A DNA stretch of 64,000 bases, from the NCBI GenBank assembly GCA_021229015.1, contig CM037787.1:39689037-39753036 (forward strand). The letters run 5' to 3'. This document shows, piece after piece, positions 1-10,977 of the stretch; position 1 is the first letter of the stretch; each line of letters starts with the position of its first letter. Origin of the DNA: Solen grandis (taxonomy: Eukaryota; Mollusca; Bivalvia; Adapedonta; Solenidae). Under the pieces are notes generated by a model. It searched no databases. It saw nothing but the letters and a program-made list of their open reading frames with translations, and was not told the DNA's origin. The translations under genes and the position numbers were made by a program.

Positions 1-1250
1 GTATGTACATATGTAGGCGTACTGTCCATCAACATTTTTCATGATGTATGTATATATATGTAGGCGTACTGTCCATCAACATTTTTCATGATGTATGTAC
101 ATATGTAGGCGTACTGTCCATCAACATTTTTCATGATGTATGTACATATGTAGGCGTACTGTCCATCAACATTTTTCATGATGTATGTACATATGTAGGC
201 CTACTGTCCATCAACATTTTTCATGATGTATCAACATTTTTCATGATGTATGTACATATGTAGGCGTACTGTCCATCAACATTTTTCATGATGTATGTAC
301 ATATGTAGGCATACTGTCCATCAACATTTTTCATGATGTATGTACATATGTAGGCATACTGTCCATCAACATTTTTCATGATGTATGTACATATGTAGGC
401 GTATTGTCCATCAACATTTTTCATGATTTATGTACCAAGTATGACTGTTGTCTGCTCAACATTTTTCATGATGCATGTACATATGTAGGTGTACTGTCCA
501 TCAACATTTTTCATGATGCGTGTACTAAGTATGCATGTTGCCTGCACAACATTTAACATGATGCATAGAAATATGTAGGCCTATTGTCTGTCAGCATTTT
601 TCATCATGTATGTACATATGTAGGCGTATTGTCTGCGCAACATTTTACATGATGGATGTACATTTGTAGGCATATTTTCAGTCAACACTTTACATGATGC
701 ATGTACATATGTAGGCATATTGTCTGTCAACATTTTACATGATGCATGTACATATGTAGGCATATTGTCTGTCAACATTTTACATGAAACATATATATGT
801 AGGCATATTGTCACCATTTTGCATGACACATGTACATATGTTGGCATAATGTCTGTCAAAGTTTTTATGATGCAGTCAAAATATTTCATGATGTATGAAC
901 ATATGTAGGCCTACTGTCCATCAACATTTTTCATGATGCATGTACATATGTAGGCATACTGTCTGTCAACATTTTTCATGACACATGTACATATATAGAC
1001 ATGTTGTCTGCACAAAATTTTTCAGGACACATGTACATATATAGACATGTTGTCTGCACAAAATTTTTCATGACACATGTACACATATAGACATGTTGTC
1101 TGCACTACATTTTTCAGGATACATGTACATATATAGACATGTTGTCTGCTCAACATTTTTCAGGACACATGTACATATATAGACATGTTGTCTGCACAAA
1201 ATTTTTAGGACACATGTACATATATAGGCGTTTTGTCTGCGCAACATTTT
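1..1250. repeat. 45-bp minisatellite array
   Basis: Tandem units of about 45 bp, each with a 'atgtaggc.tactgtc' core followed by 'caacatttttcatgat', run from the window edge. From about 970 on they become a diverged 46-bp variant with 'atatagacatgttgtctgc'. Because 45 is a multiple of three, long but meaningless open frames occur on both strands. The array is cut by the window start, so its true length is unknown. Confidence 0.95.
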
Positions 1251-2187
1251 TAAGATTTGTTATGTTTAAATTGGCTTTATTTGTAATATTTCAGCAAGGA
1301 GAACAATATGACATTTATCTTGTTATGTAAGAAAGTTCTTATCACAAGGTCTCCGTGTTAATCACTTGGAACAAGTGACAACACACTGTACATTGTATAT
1401 GTATTTTGACTTAATTCATTCAACAAGCCACATACATATAAAACAAATTTTGCTGCCTTTAACAATGTATCTATTTCCTATGTTGATTTCCTTCTTTTTT
1501 TCATTCTTTCTTAACATCCTGTCAAAACCACGATTCGGCAGTTCTTGAATTTCCCATGTGTTTACATTTATTCCTTCAAATTTTTCTAAGTGTCTGTTAA
1601 ATTTGGTGATGCCATCATATTCCATGGTACTTGAGCTACATTTAAGCAAATTGATTGAAAAAAAATTGATTGTTAAATTACTTTATACAGTATTATTTCA
1701 TTTTTTACTTTGTTTACTTTAAAACTTTATCCATGTAATGCCATGTTTATGTAGGAATCTGAGAAATTCTCCAGTTACTCATCATTACAGCTATACATGT
1801 AACAGTGTAGTAAAGGTAATTATAGTAGTTACTGTAAAAGTTAAATTTGTTGAGTCCTTATTCAATCAAGAATTTGAACAGCCATTTTCTTTGTGCAGAT
1901 TCAATGGTTTGGATACCAATTCTGGGTAGTTACCATTTTTGATAGCAGTTACTTTAGCAGTTCTTGGTTCTACCAAAAATAGGTAGATCTACCAAATTTG
2001 GGTAGATGCCACCAATGCTTAGTATATAAGCGGTGCATTTTTGATTTAGGGGCATTTACAGTATAATCTTGGTCCGGAGGGGGAGCTTTTGATATTATCT
2101 TTGTTGAAGAAAACTTATGATATTATCATTGAGGATTGAATTTATTTGGACATTTAATGTCAGTGCATAGATATATCTTGTATAATC
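1251..2187. other. no gene recognised
   Basis: AT-rich unique-looking sequence. A minus-strand open frame at 1416-1649 has balanced composition (it contains EYDGITKFNRHLEKF) and is preceded by a pyrimidine-rich stretch ending in TAG. I recognise no family and see no good donor, so it is at most a possible orphan exon. Confidence 0.4.
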
Positions 2188-2377
2188 AGCTCGACTGTTC
2201 GAAGATTCTGAGAGCTATTGCAGTCACCCTTGCGTCAGTGTCAAAAGTATCAAGACTATCAAGGTATATCATTTTTGACTTCTATACAGGGTATGTGAAG
2301 GGCAAGAATGTATTTCATTTGATTTACCAACAAGCATTTTGAATAGTCTAGCGTGCTGTCCTCAGACTGCTCTTGTT
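2188..2377 (-). mobile_element. short element, aacaagagc-type (family 2b)
   Basis: Read on the minus strand it starts AACAAGAGCAGTC and has a small GC hairpin, then the arm GCTAGACTATTC. It ends with GAACAGTCGAGC, which is nearly the reverse complement of that arm (10 of 12). The head matches 17433-17560 closely over more than 120 bp, including the 'cttcacataccctgtata' stretch. This is a compact copy with the same two-arm plan as the larger elements here. Confidence 0.7.
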
Positions 2378-2754
2378 ATATCTTGTTGCAGTATTGCATT
2401 AGATCTAGTTGAAGTACATGAAGTTACAAATACAATTTTTATAAAGCATTTATGAATATTTAAGTCACTACATTGAAATCTAGAGTTTATACTAGACACA
2501 CGCTATATATTAAGCTATATTTAAACACTGATATGTGTATTGTTTTAGGTGAAGACCTTGATCAGTAATATTTGAAAAATTCATTAGACTTGCAAATTGC
2601 CTATTGAGATATATTGTACATTTTTGAAACTTTTAAGGTTTATGAAGTTTAAATAGTATAACAATTAATAATTTTCTTTGCCAAAGTTGAAGCTAATTGT
2701 TTAAATTGGTGTTGTATTTATTGCAGAGGCAAACTTATATTTATAGTTTGTAGG

Positions 2755-2948
2755 TGAGAGCTCATCACATGTATAACATGTCTGTACCGTACTTGGTCTG
2801 ATGAGAGATCCATCACATGTATTACATATCTGTACTGTACTTGGTCTGATGAGAGCTCCATCACATGTATAACATGTCTGTACCGTACTTGGTCTGATGA
2901 GAGCTCCATCACATGTATAACATATCTGTACTGTACTTGGTCTGATGA
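2755..2948. repeat. 48-bp tandem repeat, four copies
   Basis: Four copies of a 48-bp unit built on 'gagagctccatcacatgtat' and 'ctgtaccgtacttggtctgat'. Units alternate between 'acatgtctgtaccg' and 'acatatctgtactg', so the array may have grown as a 96-bp dimer. Confidence 0.9.
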
Positions 2949-3314
2949 GCCCATGTATAAGGGACAAATAGAGATATAACTGTCAGTCCTAGTGTCTTTT
3001 TGGAGACCTTTATCCACTGGACTGTAACATTATGTACATATGTATTTAAATCTTTGTTATTACACCAGTATAGGAATTATTTTGGAAATAAATCACTTGT
3101 AACTGATGTAACATTCTATTTTGTTTGTTTCTTCCAAGCAGGTTTAAATGCTTTGCAGCATCCAATGGTCTAAACTCTTGTTAAATAAATGATTATGTCG
3201 TGGCCAGGGGTTGAACACACAACATTGAAGTTGCGGTGCAGATGGTCACCAAGATTGGTTCAAGTATTCATTGAACATCATAACATAAAAATCCAATTTT
3301 GATTAGCAATTTAA
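2949..3314. other. no feature recognised
   Basis: AT-rich sequence between the 48-bp array and the first large mobile element. I see no gene or repeat family in it. Confidence 0.5.
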
Positions 3315-4693
3315 AACAAGGGGGCCAAGATGGCCTTGAATCGCTTACCTAAGAAAGCTGATTGCTTAAGAATGAAAGATGCTAGAGTGTAAAAGTGAAA
3401 TCTGGCTTTTTTTTAGCTCACCCAGGGTGAGCTTTTGTGACCGCTTTTTGTACGTCTTGCGTCGTCAACAATTGCTTGTGAACACTCTAGAGGCCACAGT
3501 TTTAGCAAATTCTTCATGAAACTTGGTCAGGATGTTTGCCTACATGATATCTCGGATGAGTTTGAAATTAGGTCATGTGGGGTCAAAAACTAGGTCACCA
3601 GGTCAAATCTTAGAAAAACCTTGTGAACACTCTTGAGGCCACAGTTTCAGCCAAACCTTAATGTAAATTGGTCAGAATGTTGGTTTAGATCTAATCTCTG
3701 AAGAATTCAAAACTGGGCCACATGGGGTTAAAACATAGGCCAGGACAAATTTTAGAAAAATCTTGTGAATACTCTAGGTGCCTACATTTTTGTACAAGTC
3801 TTCATTGAATTTGATAAGAATGATGACTGCATGAATTCCCATTTGAGTGCAAATTCAGGTAGGATCAAAATCTAGGTCACTTAAGTCAAATGTTAGAAAA
3901 ACACTTTAGATGCCACATTTTTTGTCCTCATGCCTAACACAGCAATCTTACTCATGTGAGCAACACAGGGCTATCATGGACCTCTTGTTTATAGTGAAAT
4001 GGGCATAAGTCCTAAATTAACTAGCCAATATCGGCCATAATTGAACCCAGCGCGAGATTCTGGTCATAAGCATTGTCTTAAAGTTTGAAGATGATTGCTC
4101 AAAAAATGAAGATGCTAGGGTGTAAACAATGTGAAATCTGGCATTTTTTGCATTTTTTTATAATAACAGGGACATAACTCCTGACCTAATTGGCCAGTCT
4201 CGACCATAATCAAACTCGATCAAGACATGATGATCATAAACAATGTCTTCAAGTTTAAAGATGATTGTTTAAAAAATAAAGACGCTAAAGTATAAACAAG
4301 GTGAAATCTTGCAGTTTCTTAATATTAAAAGGGACAACAACTCCTGACCTAATTGGTCCATCTCAGCCACAATTTAACTCAATCAAGACATTATGGTCAT
4401 AATCAATGTCATAAAGTCTGAAGATGATTGCTAAAAAATGAAGATGCTAGATTGTAAACAGAGTGAAATCTGGCATATTGTGATATTTAAAGGGGCATAA
4501 CTCCTGACCTAATTGACCAATCTCAGCCATAAACTAACTCAATCGAGACATTTTGGTCATAAACATTGTCATAAAGTTTGAAAATGATTGCTTAAGAAAT
4601 GAAAGTGCTAGAGTGTATACACTAAAATGTTGACGACGGACACTAACGGGATCACAAAAACTCACCCTGAGCTTTGCTCAGGTGAGCTAAAAA
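3315..4693 (+). mobile_element. non-autonomous element, family 1a, with nested copy
   Basis: Starts AACAAGGGGGCCAAGATGGCC followed by a decayed 'tcgcttacctaag' arm. It ends 'ctcaccctgagctttgctcaggtgagctaaaaa'-like, with the 3' hairpin and CTAAAAA intact. The core repeats the family phrase 'ggcataactcctgacctaat..cagccataa..gaactc' about every 160 bp. No protein is encoded. A second element in the opposite orientation interrupts it after its first 100 bp. Non-autonomous; Helitron/Helentron class inferred from the ends. Confidence 0.8.
3415..3990 (-). mobile_element. nested family 1c element
   Basis: Reading the minus strand, it starts AAACAAGAGGTCCATGATAGCC and ends with GCTCACCCTGGGTGAGCT. 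Its core has the 'gtgaacactctagaggccaca' and 'ctaggtcacc' phrases of the 12.1-13.3 kb element. It sits inside the 3315-4693 element. The uninterrupted relative at 58501-58570 has the same flanks directly joined, so the insertion point can be placed. Confidence 0.8.
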
Positions 4694-4746
4694 TAGTAAT
4701 CCCCAGTGAAAATAACCATCTGGAATACCTCTGGGACAAGAGACAA

Positions 4747-5069
4747 AACAAGAGCTGTCCCAAAGATGGCACATTCGACTACATGTATTTGAATGTTTGC
4801 CAATAAATATAAATTTTGCAATTAAAGGCAAAATGAGAATCTTTGTATTATCAAAATATACACAAGAGCAATAAACATGTGCTCCAAGTTTTAAAGCAAT
4901 ATCTCAAAGAGTTTAATGAACAGGTGTGTATGCTGAAAAATACATGTGTGAAGTATGAGGGACATCCATTGAGTAATAGTGGAGATAATGGCAATGTTTA
5001 ACAAAACCGTAACATTTCTTGGGACGTAGACACTATAGCTCATCCTGTTCATTCGAATAGTCTAGCTAA
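4747..5069 (+). mobile_element. non-autonomous element, family 2
   Basis: Head AACAAGAGCTGTCCCAAAGA with a nearby 'cattcgacta' arm; tail 'cattcgaatagtctagctaa'. Internal phrases such as 'gctccaagttttaaagcaatatctcaaagagtt' and 'ggagataatggcaatgttta' recur at 56740-56840 and 60230-60600. It is shorter than that copy because the middle is missing. Confidence 0.75.
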
Positions 5070-5260
5070 CAATGAGTATGATTCTATTGTATCTATGACT
5101 GCATTTTGTGAACTCGGGATAATTCTGGATTGAGAGAATAAAACAGAATACAATCAGTGCTTATAAAATTAAATTTTATTGTATCAAACAATATATCACA
5201 TATGCTTCAGATGCCATCAACTGACCTCTGGATTGGACAGTTCAGTCCTGTAGTACTTAA

Positions 5261-5305
5261 TTATGGTGACCTTAATTGTGGTGACCTTTATTATGGTGAC
5301 CTTTA
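5261..5305. repeat. short 'tggtgacctt' repeat
   Basis: Three close copies of 'tatggtgacctttaat' just left of the palindromic 'catgaatattcatg' motif. Confidence 0.6.
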
Positions 5306-5351
5306 ACCTCATGAATATTCATGTACAACTTTATGACTTCATGAATATTTA

Positions 5352-6016
5352 CTTCAACTCTTCATATAGACTCAATCTGACGCATAGGCAGTGGAGCAGA
5401 CCTAGATCATGTGCTTTCTTATCAGGGTCTCCCCTGTTGGCTTATACAATATTGTGATCAGGAGCTGTCTGATCAGAGTCTCCTCTATTGGCTCATAAAA
5501 TATTGTGATCAGGTGCTTTTTTATCAGGGTCTCCCCTGTTGGCTCATACAATATTGTGATCAGGAGCTGTCTGATCAGAGTTTCCTCTATTGGCTCATAC
5601 AATATTGTGATCAGGAGCTGTCTGATCAGAGTCTCCTCTGTTGGCTCATACAATATTGTGATCAGGAGCTGTCTGTTCAGAGTCTCCTCTGTTGGCTCAT
5701 ACAATATTGTGATCAGGAGCTGTCTGTTCAGAGTCTCCTCTGTTGGCTCATACAATATTGTGATCAGGAGCTGTCTGTTCAGTGTCTCCTAGTTGGCTCA
5801 TACAATATTGTGATTAAGAGCTGAATTTGTACAGGAATATTCATGAAGTAAAGGTTTTTATAGGGTACCGCAAATGAAACAATGGATTTTTTCTTTGCCA
5901 TACAGACTAAAATCTGAGCTACAATATGGAATAAACTCTTGAAAAAAACATCTGATCTTGGTCTGCTCTGTTTGCCACAAAACATCAAAACACGTCAATA
6001 TAAGGTCAAGGGTTAA
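5352..6016. mobile_element. TIR element related to the piggyBac-like MITE, carrying a 51-bp array
   Basis: Left end 'ttcatatagactcaatctgacgcat' followed by GGCAGTGGAGCAGACC; right end GGTCTGCTCTGTTTGCC and then 'ggttaa'. The two form inverted repeats. The left end resembles the 'catatagactcattttgacgcact' end of the TTAA-flanked MITEs at 20.4 and 49.4 kb. A sister copy with intact TTAA on its right side is at 50693-51005. The interior is largely a 51-bp array. Confidence 0.6.
5408..5822. repeat. 51-bp tandem repeat, about eight copies
   Basis: Unit of 51 bp: 'ggctcatacaatattgtgat' then 'caggagctgtctgttcagag' then 'tctcctctgtt'. It is open in several frames only because 51 is divisible by three. 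Its position inside inverted ends suggests the element carries it. Confidence 0.95.
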
Positions 6017-6149
6017 ATCTAACAGGTTTTCATCAAACACCTTGGACCTACATTTGTAACAATCAACACAATTACAGTGCAGACCTATAATAACACATGC
6101 CATTGCAAGGAAAAATTAATTAACACTGTCCATCACTGGAAGATGGTAT

Positions 6150-6360
6150 AAATTTGGCATTTACTTTGTAACAGTTACAAAGTGGTCCACTATGTTTGTA
6201 ACAGTTATAAAATGGGGCCAATACCTTTGTAAGAGTTATAAAGTATGCCAATATCTTTGTAAGAGTTATAAAATGGGCCAATATATTTGTCACATTTATT
6301 AAGTTGTCCAATATCTTTGCAAAAGTTATAGATCTGTCCAATATCTTGATAAAAGTTATT
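6150..6360. repeat. 30-31-bp degenerate tandem repeat
   Basis: Six or seven units of 'ccaatatctttgtaagagtt' + 'ataaaatggg', spaced 30-31 bp and increasingly degenerate to the right. Confidence 0.8.
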
Positions 6361-6626
6361 AAGTTATAAAGAAAATGCCATATCTAGACCTGGACCAAAA
6401 AAAATGTATATTATGTCAGTATATTGTCATAAAACAATTGCCAAAAAATCATGTTTTTATCATTGATTAATTTTTGCAAGTTCTGTGCAAGGCATAATCA
6501 ATGAATATTAATCTTACAAAATTAATTAAGCTGGACATAACACCTAGAAAAAATCTCTTGTTAGGGCATATCTACAACATGATATAACAATTTGTCTTTG
6601 ATGCAAACTCTAATGAAGTTTTTATA

Positions 6627-7492
6627 CAGTACAACGCCGCTATATCGCATTGACCAATTTTTCGTTAATCCATCTCCTTCTATATCTATATGTATTTAAA
6701 AGAGTTTTGCAGCCAGTATTTAACATGCTAGTGCACTGACACGCGGAAGTGATAACAATTAAACACCCATAAACTATTTTGTTTGGGGGCAGTTGATGAT
6801 TATGCAATCGAGTGTTAATGATTGGCAACAATGCAGGTTTTTAATAGGTATGGACATTCAATACCAAGCAGATACTCGATAAAATTCACAAACATTGTCT
6901 AAAATCCACTGCATTAACCTAAACAATGGTATTTTGTTTATTATGCTAGCGTGCATAATTTTACCATGGATTAAAAAGTCCCAGAAAATAGACAATCTTT
7001 TTCACTGGAAGTAAACAATAAATGATAATTAGATCAGCGTTACCTGGTAATTTGTTTCATTTATACATTAACAAGGCTCCTCATATCAATACATCATAAT
7101 AAGTACACCTCAGCTTAACTTCAAATAGCGATAAATTGTAATGGAGTGGCAATTTTCACAGACATTTTTTTTGATAATCAATGGACAGCATGAGATATGC
7201 TAATGAGTTACGTAACCACTACACATCACCATACCGTACACACTACTCTCTGAATCTGAATCATTGGCAATTACATTACAAAACAGAATCCATGATTATG
7301 GAATTATTTAAAATAACTAAAAAAACTCCATAAATTAAATAATGTTTATTGCTTTATATTAGGGTTTTTCAAGAATTTAAGACTATCACAAAGACACATA
7401 AATTATAGCATTCTCAAACCTACTACGCGGACCAATTGAACGCGGTATTTGGGCTTGGACCCTAAGAACCGCGATATTGCGGTGTTGTACTG
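6627..7492. mobile_element. Tigger/pogo-like MITE with TA flanks
   Basis: Terminal inverted repeats CAGTACAACGCCGCTATATC at the left and, read in reverse, CAGTACAACACCGCAATATC at the right. Both are flanked by TA, the target duplication of Tc1/mariner-superfamily elements. CAGT..CCGC..AT-type ends are typical of pogo/Tigger elements; that subclass is inference. It encodes no transposase. About 270 bp of its interior (6960-7250) reappears inside an element with unrelated ends at 41189-42428. Confidence 0.75.
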
Positions 7493-7494
7493 TA

Positions 7495-7915
7495 TGTCAA
7501 CAAAAAATTCTTATAGCACTTTTAAAATAAGCTTTTATAAATTTTTCAGTCATAACTATTTCCTTTACACAATTTAGCCATTTCTTTTCAATAGATCAAA
7601 GTTTTAAATTTATATTGTTATACTAAACATGCAAAATATTTGCCAATGAAATATAAAAAAACAAACATTCATGAAATGATGTCCTAAACATCAACAACAA
7701 AAGTAAAGTCAAATTAATACATTCAATTTGGGTTACAAATGAAGTATGGAAGATCAATTGCATGATACTCAGTATTGGTACAAAAAAAAAAAAAAAAAAA
7801 AGGTTTTATGGTTTAAATTACTATACTGAAATTTTATTTATAGAGTATACAAGGAAATTAGTACACACACTAGGAGCCTCACATTTATGGGGTCAACTTT
7901 ATTTAAGCAATTCAT
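7495..7915. other. AT-rich, no gene; A-run
   Basis: No coding or repeat family recognised. An A-run of about 19 bases lies at 7783-7801. Confidence 0.5.
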
Positions 7916-8075
7916 GAGGTGACCAATTTGTGACCAAATGACTTTGACTTGACTATTTGAGTTTACCTTCGCTTCGACCATATTTCAGTCATATAGCGAC
8001 GTCCAGCTAATTACAGGTGGAGAAGACCCCTAATGCACTGAGGCATCTGGGTAGAACCACCGACAAAATCACCAT
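7916..8075 (-). mobile_element. truncated SINE copy
   Basis: Contains the family core ('gactatttgagtttacc', then 'tttcagtcatatagcgacgt', then 'ccagctaattacaggtgg'). It lacks the tRNA-like head seen in the full copies at 54507 and 56278. Orientation follows those copies. Confidence 0.75.
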
Positions 8076-8443
8076 TGGTAATGTGCTGGCAAATAATTAC
8101 TGGTAAATCTGATTCAATACCTTAAAATACTCTTAAATTATCTTTAAAGACAATATTTAAAAACAATGGTTTAAAAAAACTTGTCAATCAGTAACAACAT
8201 TTACCCTTAACCACCAAAGCTTTCAATGAGATGACATGCGCCAAAAACATGCATGCTGATCAGGTTTTATCTATACTGTTTGCCACTCCTCTGAACAAGT
8301 AAAACAGTAAAGCTAATGTGTTTTCAGTCTAATCCTTGATTAAAGGGTACTAGTCAGTTAAAACATATTTCAGGTCAGTAGATTTTGACAGGAAGATTTC
8401 ATAAGTACTTTGTTCTCAGGTGAGCTAAAACCAGGTATTTGAT
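8076..8443. other. 3' flank of FPGS
   Basis: Downstream of the FPGS stop on the minus strand. I see no close AATAAA on the minus strand here; the nearest clear one lies near 7847-7852, so the 3' UTR could be about 600 bp. Near 8414-8431 there is a lone 'ttctcaggtgagctaaaa', the tail motif of family 1 without the rest of an element. Confidence 0.4.
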
Positions 8444-9063
8444 CTAAATACCCAGATCTCTGATAACTTTGAGAGCAGCCCCAACTAAATGAAGGCTACC
8501 TGATATCAGAACCTGTATCTGTTTTTGTTCAACACCATCACCTACCAAACCAAAACCTTTCTCATAGTCCTTCCCATCTTCACAACCATTTGTGTCTGGA
8601 TGGTTATTTGTTTTATACAAGTTATCTACCTTTGGTGAATCTTCTTTATCATTCTCATAGAGTTCTCTCCCCTTGCTTTCTTCTCTTCCTGTCCAGGCTC
8701 TTTTACACAACCAATTAACACAACATGATACAGAAGGGAAAGCATGTATCTCCGTCTTTAATCTTCCGTCTGTAGAAACGTTTTTGACGTTCCCTTCATT
8801 TTGCAGTACAGAGTCCATCCCTCCACATGACAATGATGACTCCCTGTTACTGGAATGTCCGTTCTGTTGTATATGACACCCACTGATTGGAGGTTCTTTA
8901 CTTCCTGGGACAATGTCTGAATTGTACATTGTGACTCCTTTACTAACTGGTGTGTTCTCCAGGGTATCCATGGTAACCGTCTGCGTCAGTTTCTCCCAGG
9001 TCCGCTTGTTTGTCAGGCATTGCTTTATCTGGGTCTCTTTTGATACGTTGTTGTTTGTTTGAT
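8444..9063 (-). CDS. FPGS: folylpolyglutamate synthase, last coding exon
   Basis: Folylpolyglutamate synthase adds glutamates to folates so that they stay in the cytosol and mitochondria. This exon encodes about 206 residues. It opens with DQTNNNVSKETQIKQCL, matching the family's 'DQxNFxVTxxQxLxRCL' segment, and includes HAFPSVSCCVNWLCKRA, like the C-terminal 'xxFPSxxxAxxW' segment. It closes with IQVLISGSLHLVGAALKVI and a stop; GSLHLVG is the hallmark end of animal FPGS. The acceptor is a TTTAG after a pyrimidine-rich tract, with AG at 9064-9065, which splits the Asp codon as G|AT. That phase fits the donor at 13704-13705. The stretch between the two conserved blocks is longer than in mammalian FPGS and rich in Ser, Asn, Asp and Lys. 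The open frame runs on upstream to 9133 but that part is intron. No earlier FPGS exon except 13706-13738 was recognised. Confidence 0.88.
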
Positions 9064-9749
9064 CTAAAGTGTGATAAAACAAAACTTTCAGAATGAGAGA
9101 TCCAAATACATGTAGTTCATCAAGTTTGAGCAAGGGTATTTAGGTATTAGTTCAAAATACTAATTTAATAATGATTTATGAAAACTGGCTCAGAAGTTTA
9201 AGATGAGAATTTTTTTACTAAAATTAGATAGTGGATGGAGGACATTCATCGTCACAATACTCAGTTGTCAAAAAAATTCATGGAAAAAAATTCAGACAAA
9301 CCAAAACAATTTGGCACCTTACCAATGAGTTAAATGTCAAGTAATTGGTGTCAATTGAAGGGCATTCATGAGTATAGTAAGCCCTAGAAAACTTATCCGT
9401 TCCTCTGGTATTCTGCTGACTTGTTTTGCTCTGTCTAAGTTTTGGCAACAGGATATAAGCAATAGCTCTAACACAAGTGTTGAACACTATATTTCTGTAT
9501 ATGTAGTGTGTGAGGGATGGGACTTTAAATAAAGCAGGAAATATAAAGATAAAAGTATGTAAAGATGAGTAGATACACGGGAAATATTGACCATGTGCTT
9601 GAGGTTTGTCCAAAGTCTCATGGCCTCCACTGCTCACCACAGGACTTCAAAAATAAATTATAAATAACTTAACAGGCTGAAGTTTAAAGATAAGAGACAG
9701 AAAAAACCTTATAAACCCATCCACATTCAAATAATAAGACTACTATTAA

Positions 9750-10430
9750 ACTCCAATTAAAGACCACCTCAATATAAGGACCACCTAACAATTAATACAA
9801 TAAACGAATAAATTCACTCTTTACTAATATTTCGGCAAAACTTGCCTTTGTCAAGGTAAAAAGATGACTTTTAAAGTCACTAAATAATAAACATAATTAT
9901 GTACAGTCCCCATATTTTTATTGTTATGCCCACTACAAAATAAACCCCTTGACAAAGGCAAGTTTTGCCTTCAATTGAAGACCACAGAAATACCAGGACC
10001 TGAACAACCACATGTCTGAGATTAGTACAACCTCATTATGAGACCATATATTATTATGGACCACCTCAAATTTGAGTTTGTTACAGTAACCTTCATTTTA
10101 AACCACCTCAATATCAAGACAACCCCTCTTTGACATAACTAAAGTAAACCTGATTTTAAGACCACCACTATATTAAGACCACCTCTCTTTGACATAATAC
10201 TGTAAACAAATTTCAAGACCATCTCTATATTAAGACCACCTCTCTTTGACATAATACCGTAAACAAATTTCAAGACCACCTCTATATTAAGACCAACTCT
10301 CTTTGACATATTACTGTAAATTAATTTTAAGACCACCTCCATGTTAAGACCAACCCTCTTTGACAAAATGCTGTAAACTAATTTAAAGACCACCTCAATA
10401 TTGTGATTACTTAAGCAAACATATTTTTAT
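9750..10430. repeat. 57-bp tandem repeat with degenerate left part
   Basis: From about 10075 to 10410, five to six units of 57 bp: 'gaccacctctatattaagac' + 'cacctctctttgacataata' + 'ctgtaaacaaatttcaa'. Left of this (9750-10070) looser copies of 'accacctcaatat.aggacc' continue around the inverted repeat at 9834-9969. Confidence 0.9.
9834..9969. repeat. inverted repeat, 23-bp arms
   Basis: Left arm GGCAAAACTTGCCTTTGTCA (9834 on) and right arm CCTTGACAAAGGCAAGTTTT (9947 on) are reverse complements over 23 bp. They enclose about 90 AT-rich bases. Each arm also has a small GGCAA..TTGCC hairpin. The unit interrupts the surrounding 'gaccacct' repeats. Such arms occur at ends of Penelope-like elements and some MITEs; I cannot decide which. 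Confidence 0.7.
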
Positions 10431-10572
10431 ACCACATCAATATAGGGACCATCTTCCAAAATATTAAGGTTTAAACTTATATATTGTTTTTTAGTGCTTG
10501 GGAATACTGAATATATATATAAATTGGATTCATGTAATCTACTTACTCTTCATTTTGCAATCTAGATAAAAC

Positions 10573-10905
10573 AATGTATGCCTTTTAAAGATTTATTTAT
10601 TTTACTTCACCATCTCTGGGACAGTATTTCAGTCATAACAACATACATCTAATTAAAGGTGGAGGAAGACTCTAAATGCACTGAGGCATCCGGGTAGAAC
10701 CATCAACCTACAGCAAGCCAGCAGGAAGGCTTCCTGTATGCCTTTTAAAGATTTATTTATTTTACTTTACCATCTCTGGGACAGTAATTCAGTCATATAG
10801 CGATATACAGCTAATTACAGGTGGAAGAAGACTCTAAATGCACTGAGGCATCCGGGTAGAACCATCGACCTACAGCAAGCCAGCTGGAAGGCTTCCTGTA
10901 TGTCT
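10573..10905 (-). mobile_element. SINE fragment, tandemly duplicated
   Basis: Two copies, about 161 bp apart, of 'cctgtatgccttttaaagat' + 'ttatttattttactt' followed by the SINE core ('gggacagtatttcagtcata..aggtggaggaagactc..gcatccgggtagaacc'). The flanking AT stretch is duplicated with the core, so this is a local duplication and not two insertions. Confidence 0.75.
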
Positions 10906-10977
10906 TTCAAAACAAGAGGGCCAAGATGGCCCTGTGTCGCTGACCTGAGAAAGATAGCTGTGTTTGGCATGATGACA

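Noticed and set aside
1..908. Open frames with repeated peptides (YVGVLSINIFHDVCT and its antisense)
   Set aside because: They come from the 45-bp unit being divisible by three and are open on both strands.
9278..9640. Further FPGS exon on the minus strand
   Set aside because: A VSSGG string looked suggestive, but the rest does not match FPGS, and the 13706/9063 phase match leaves no room for an exon here.
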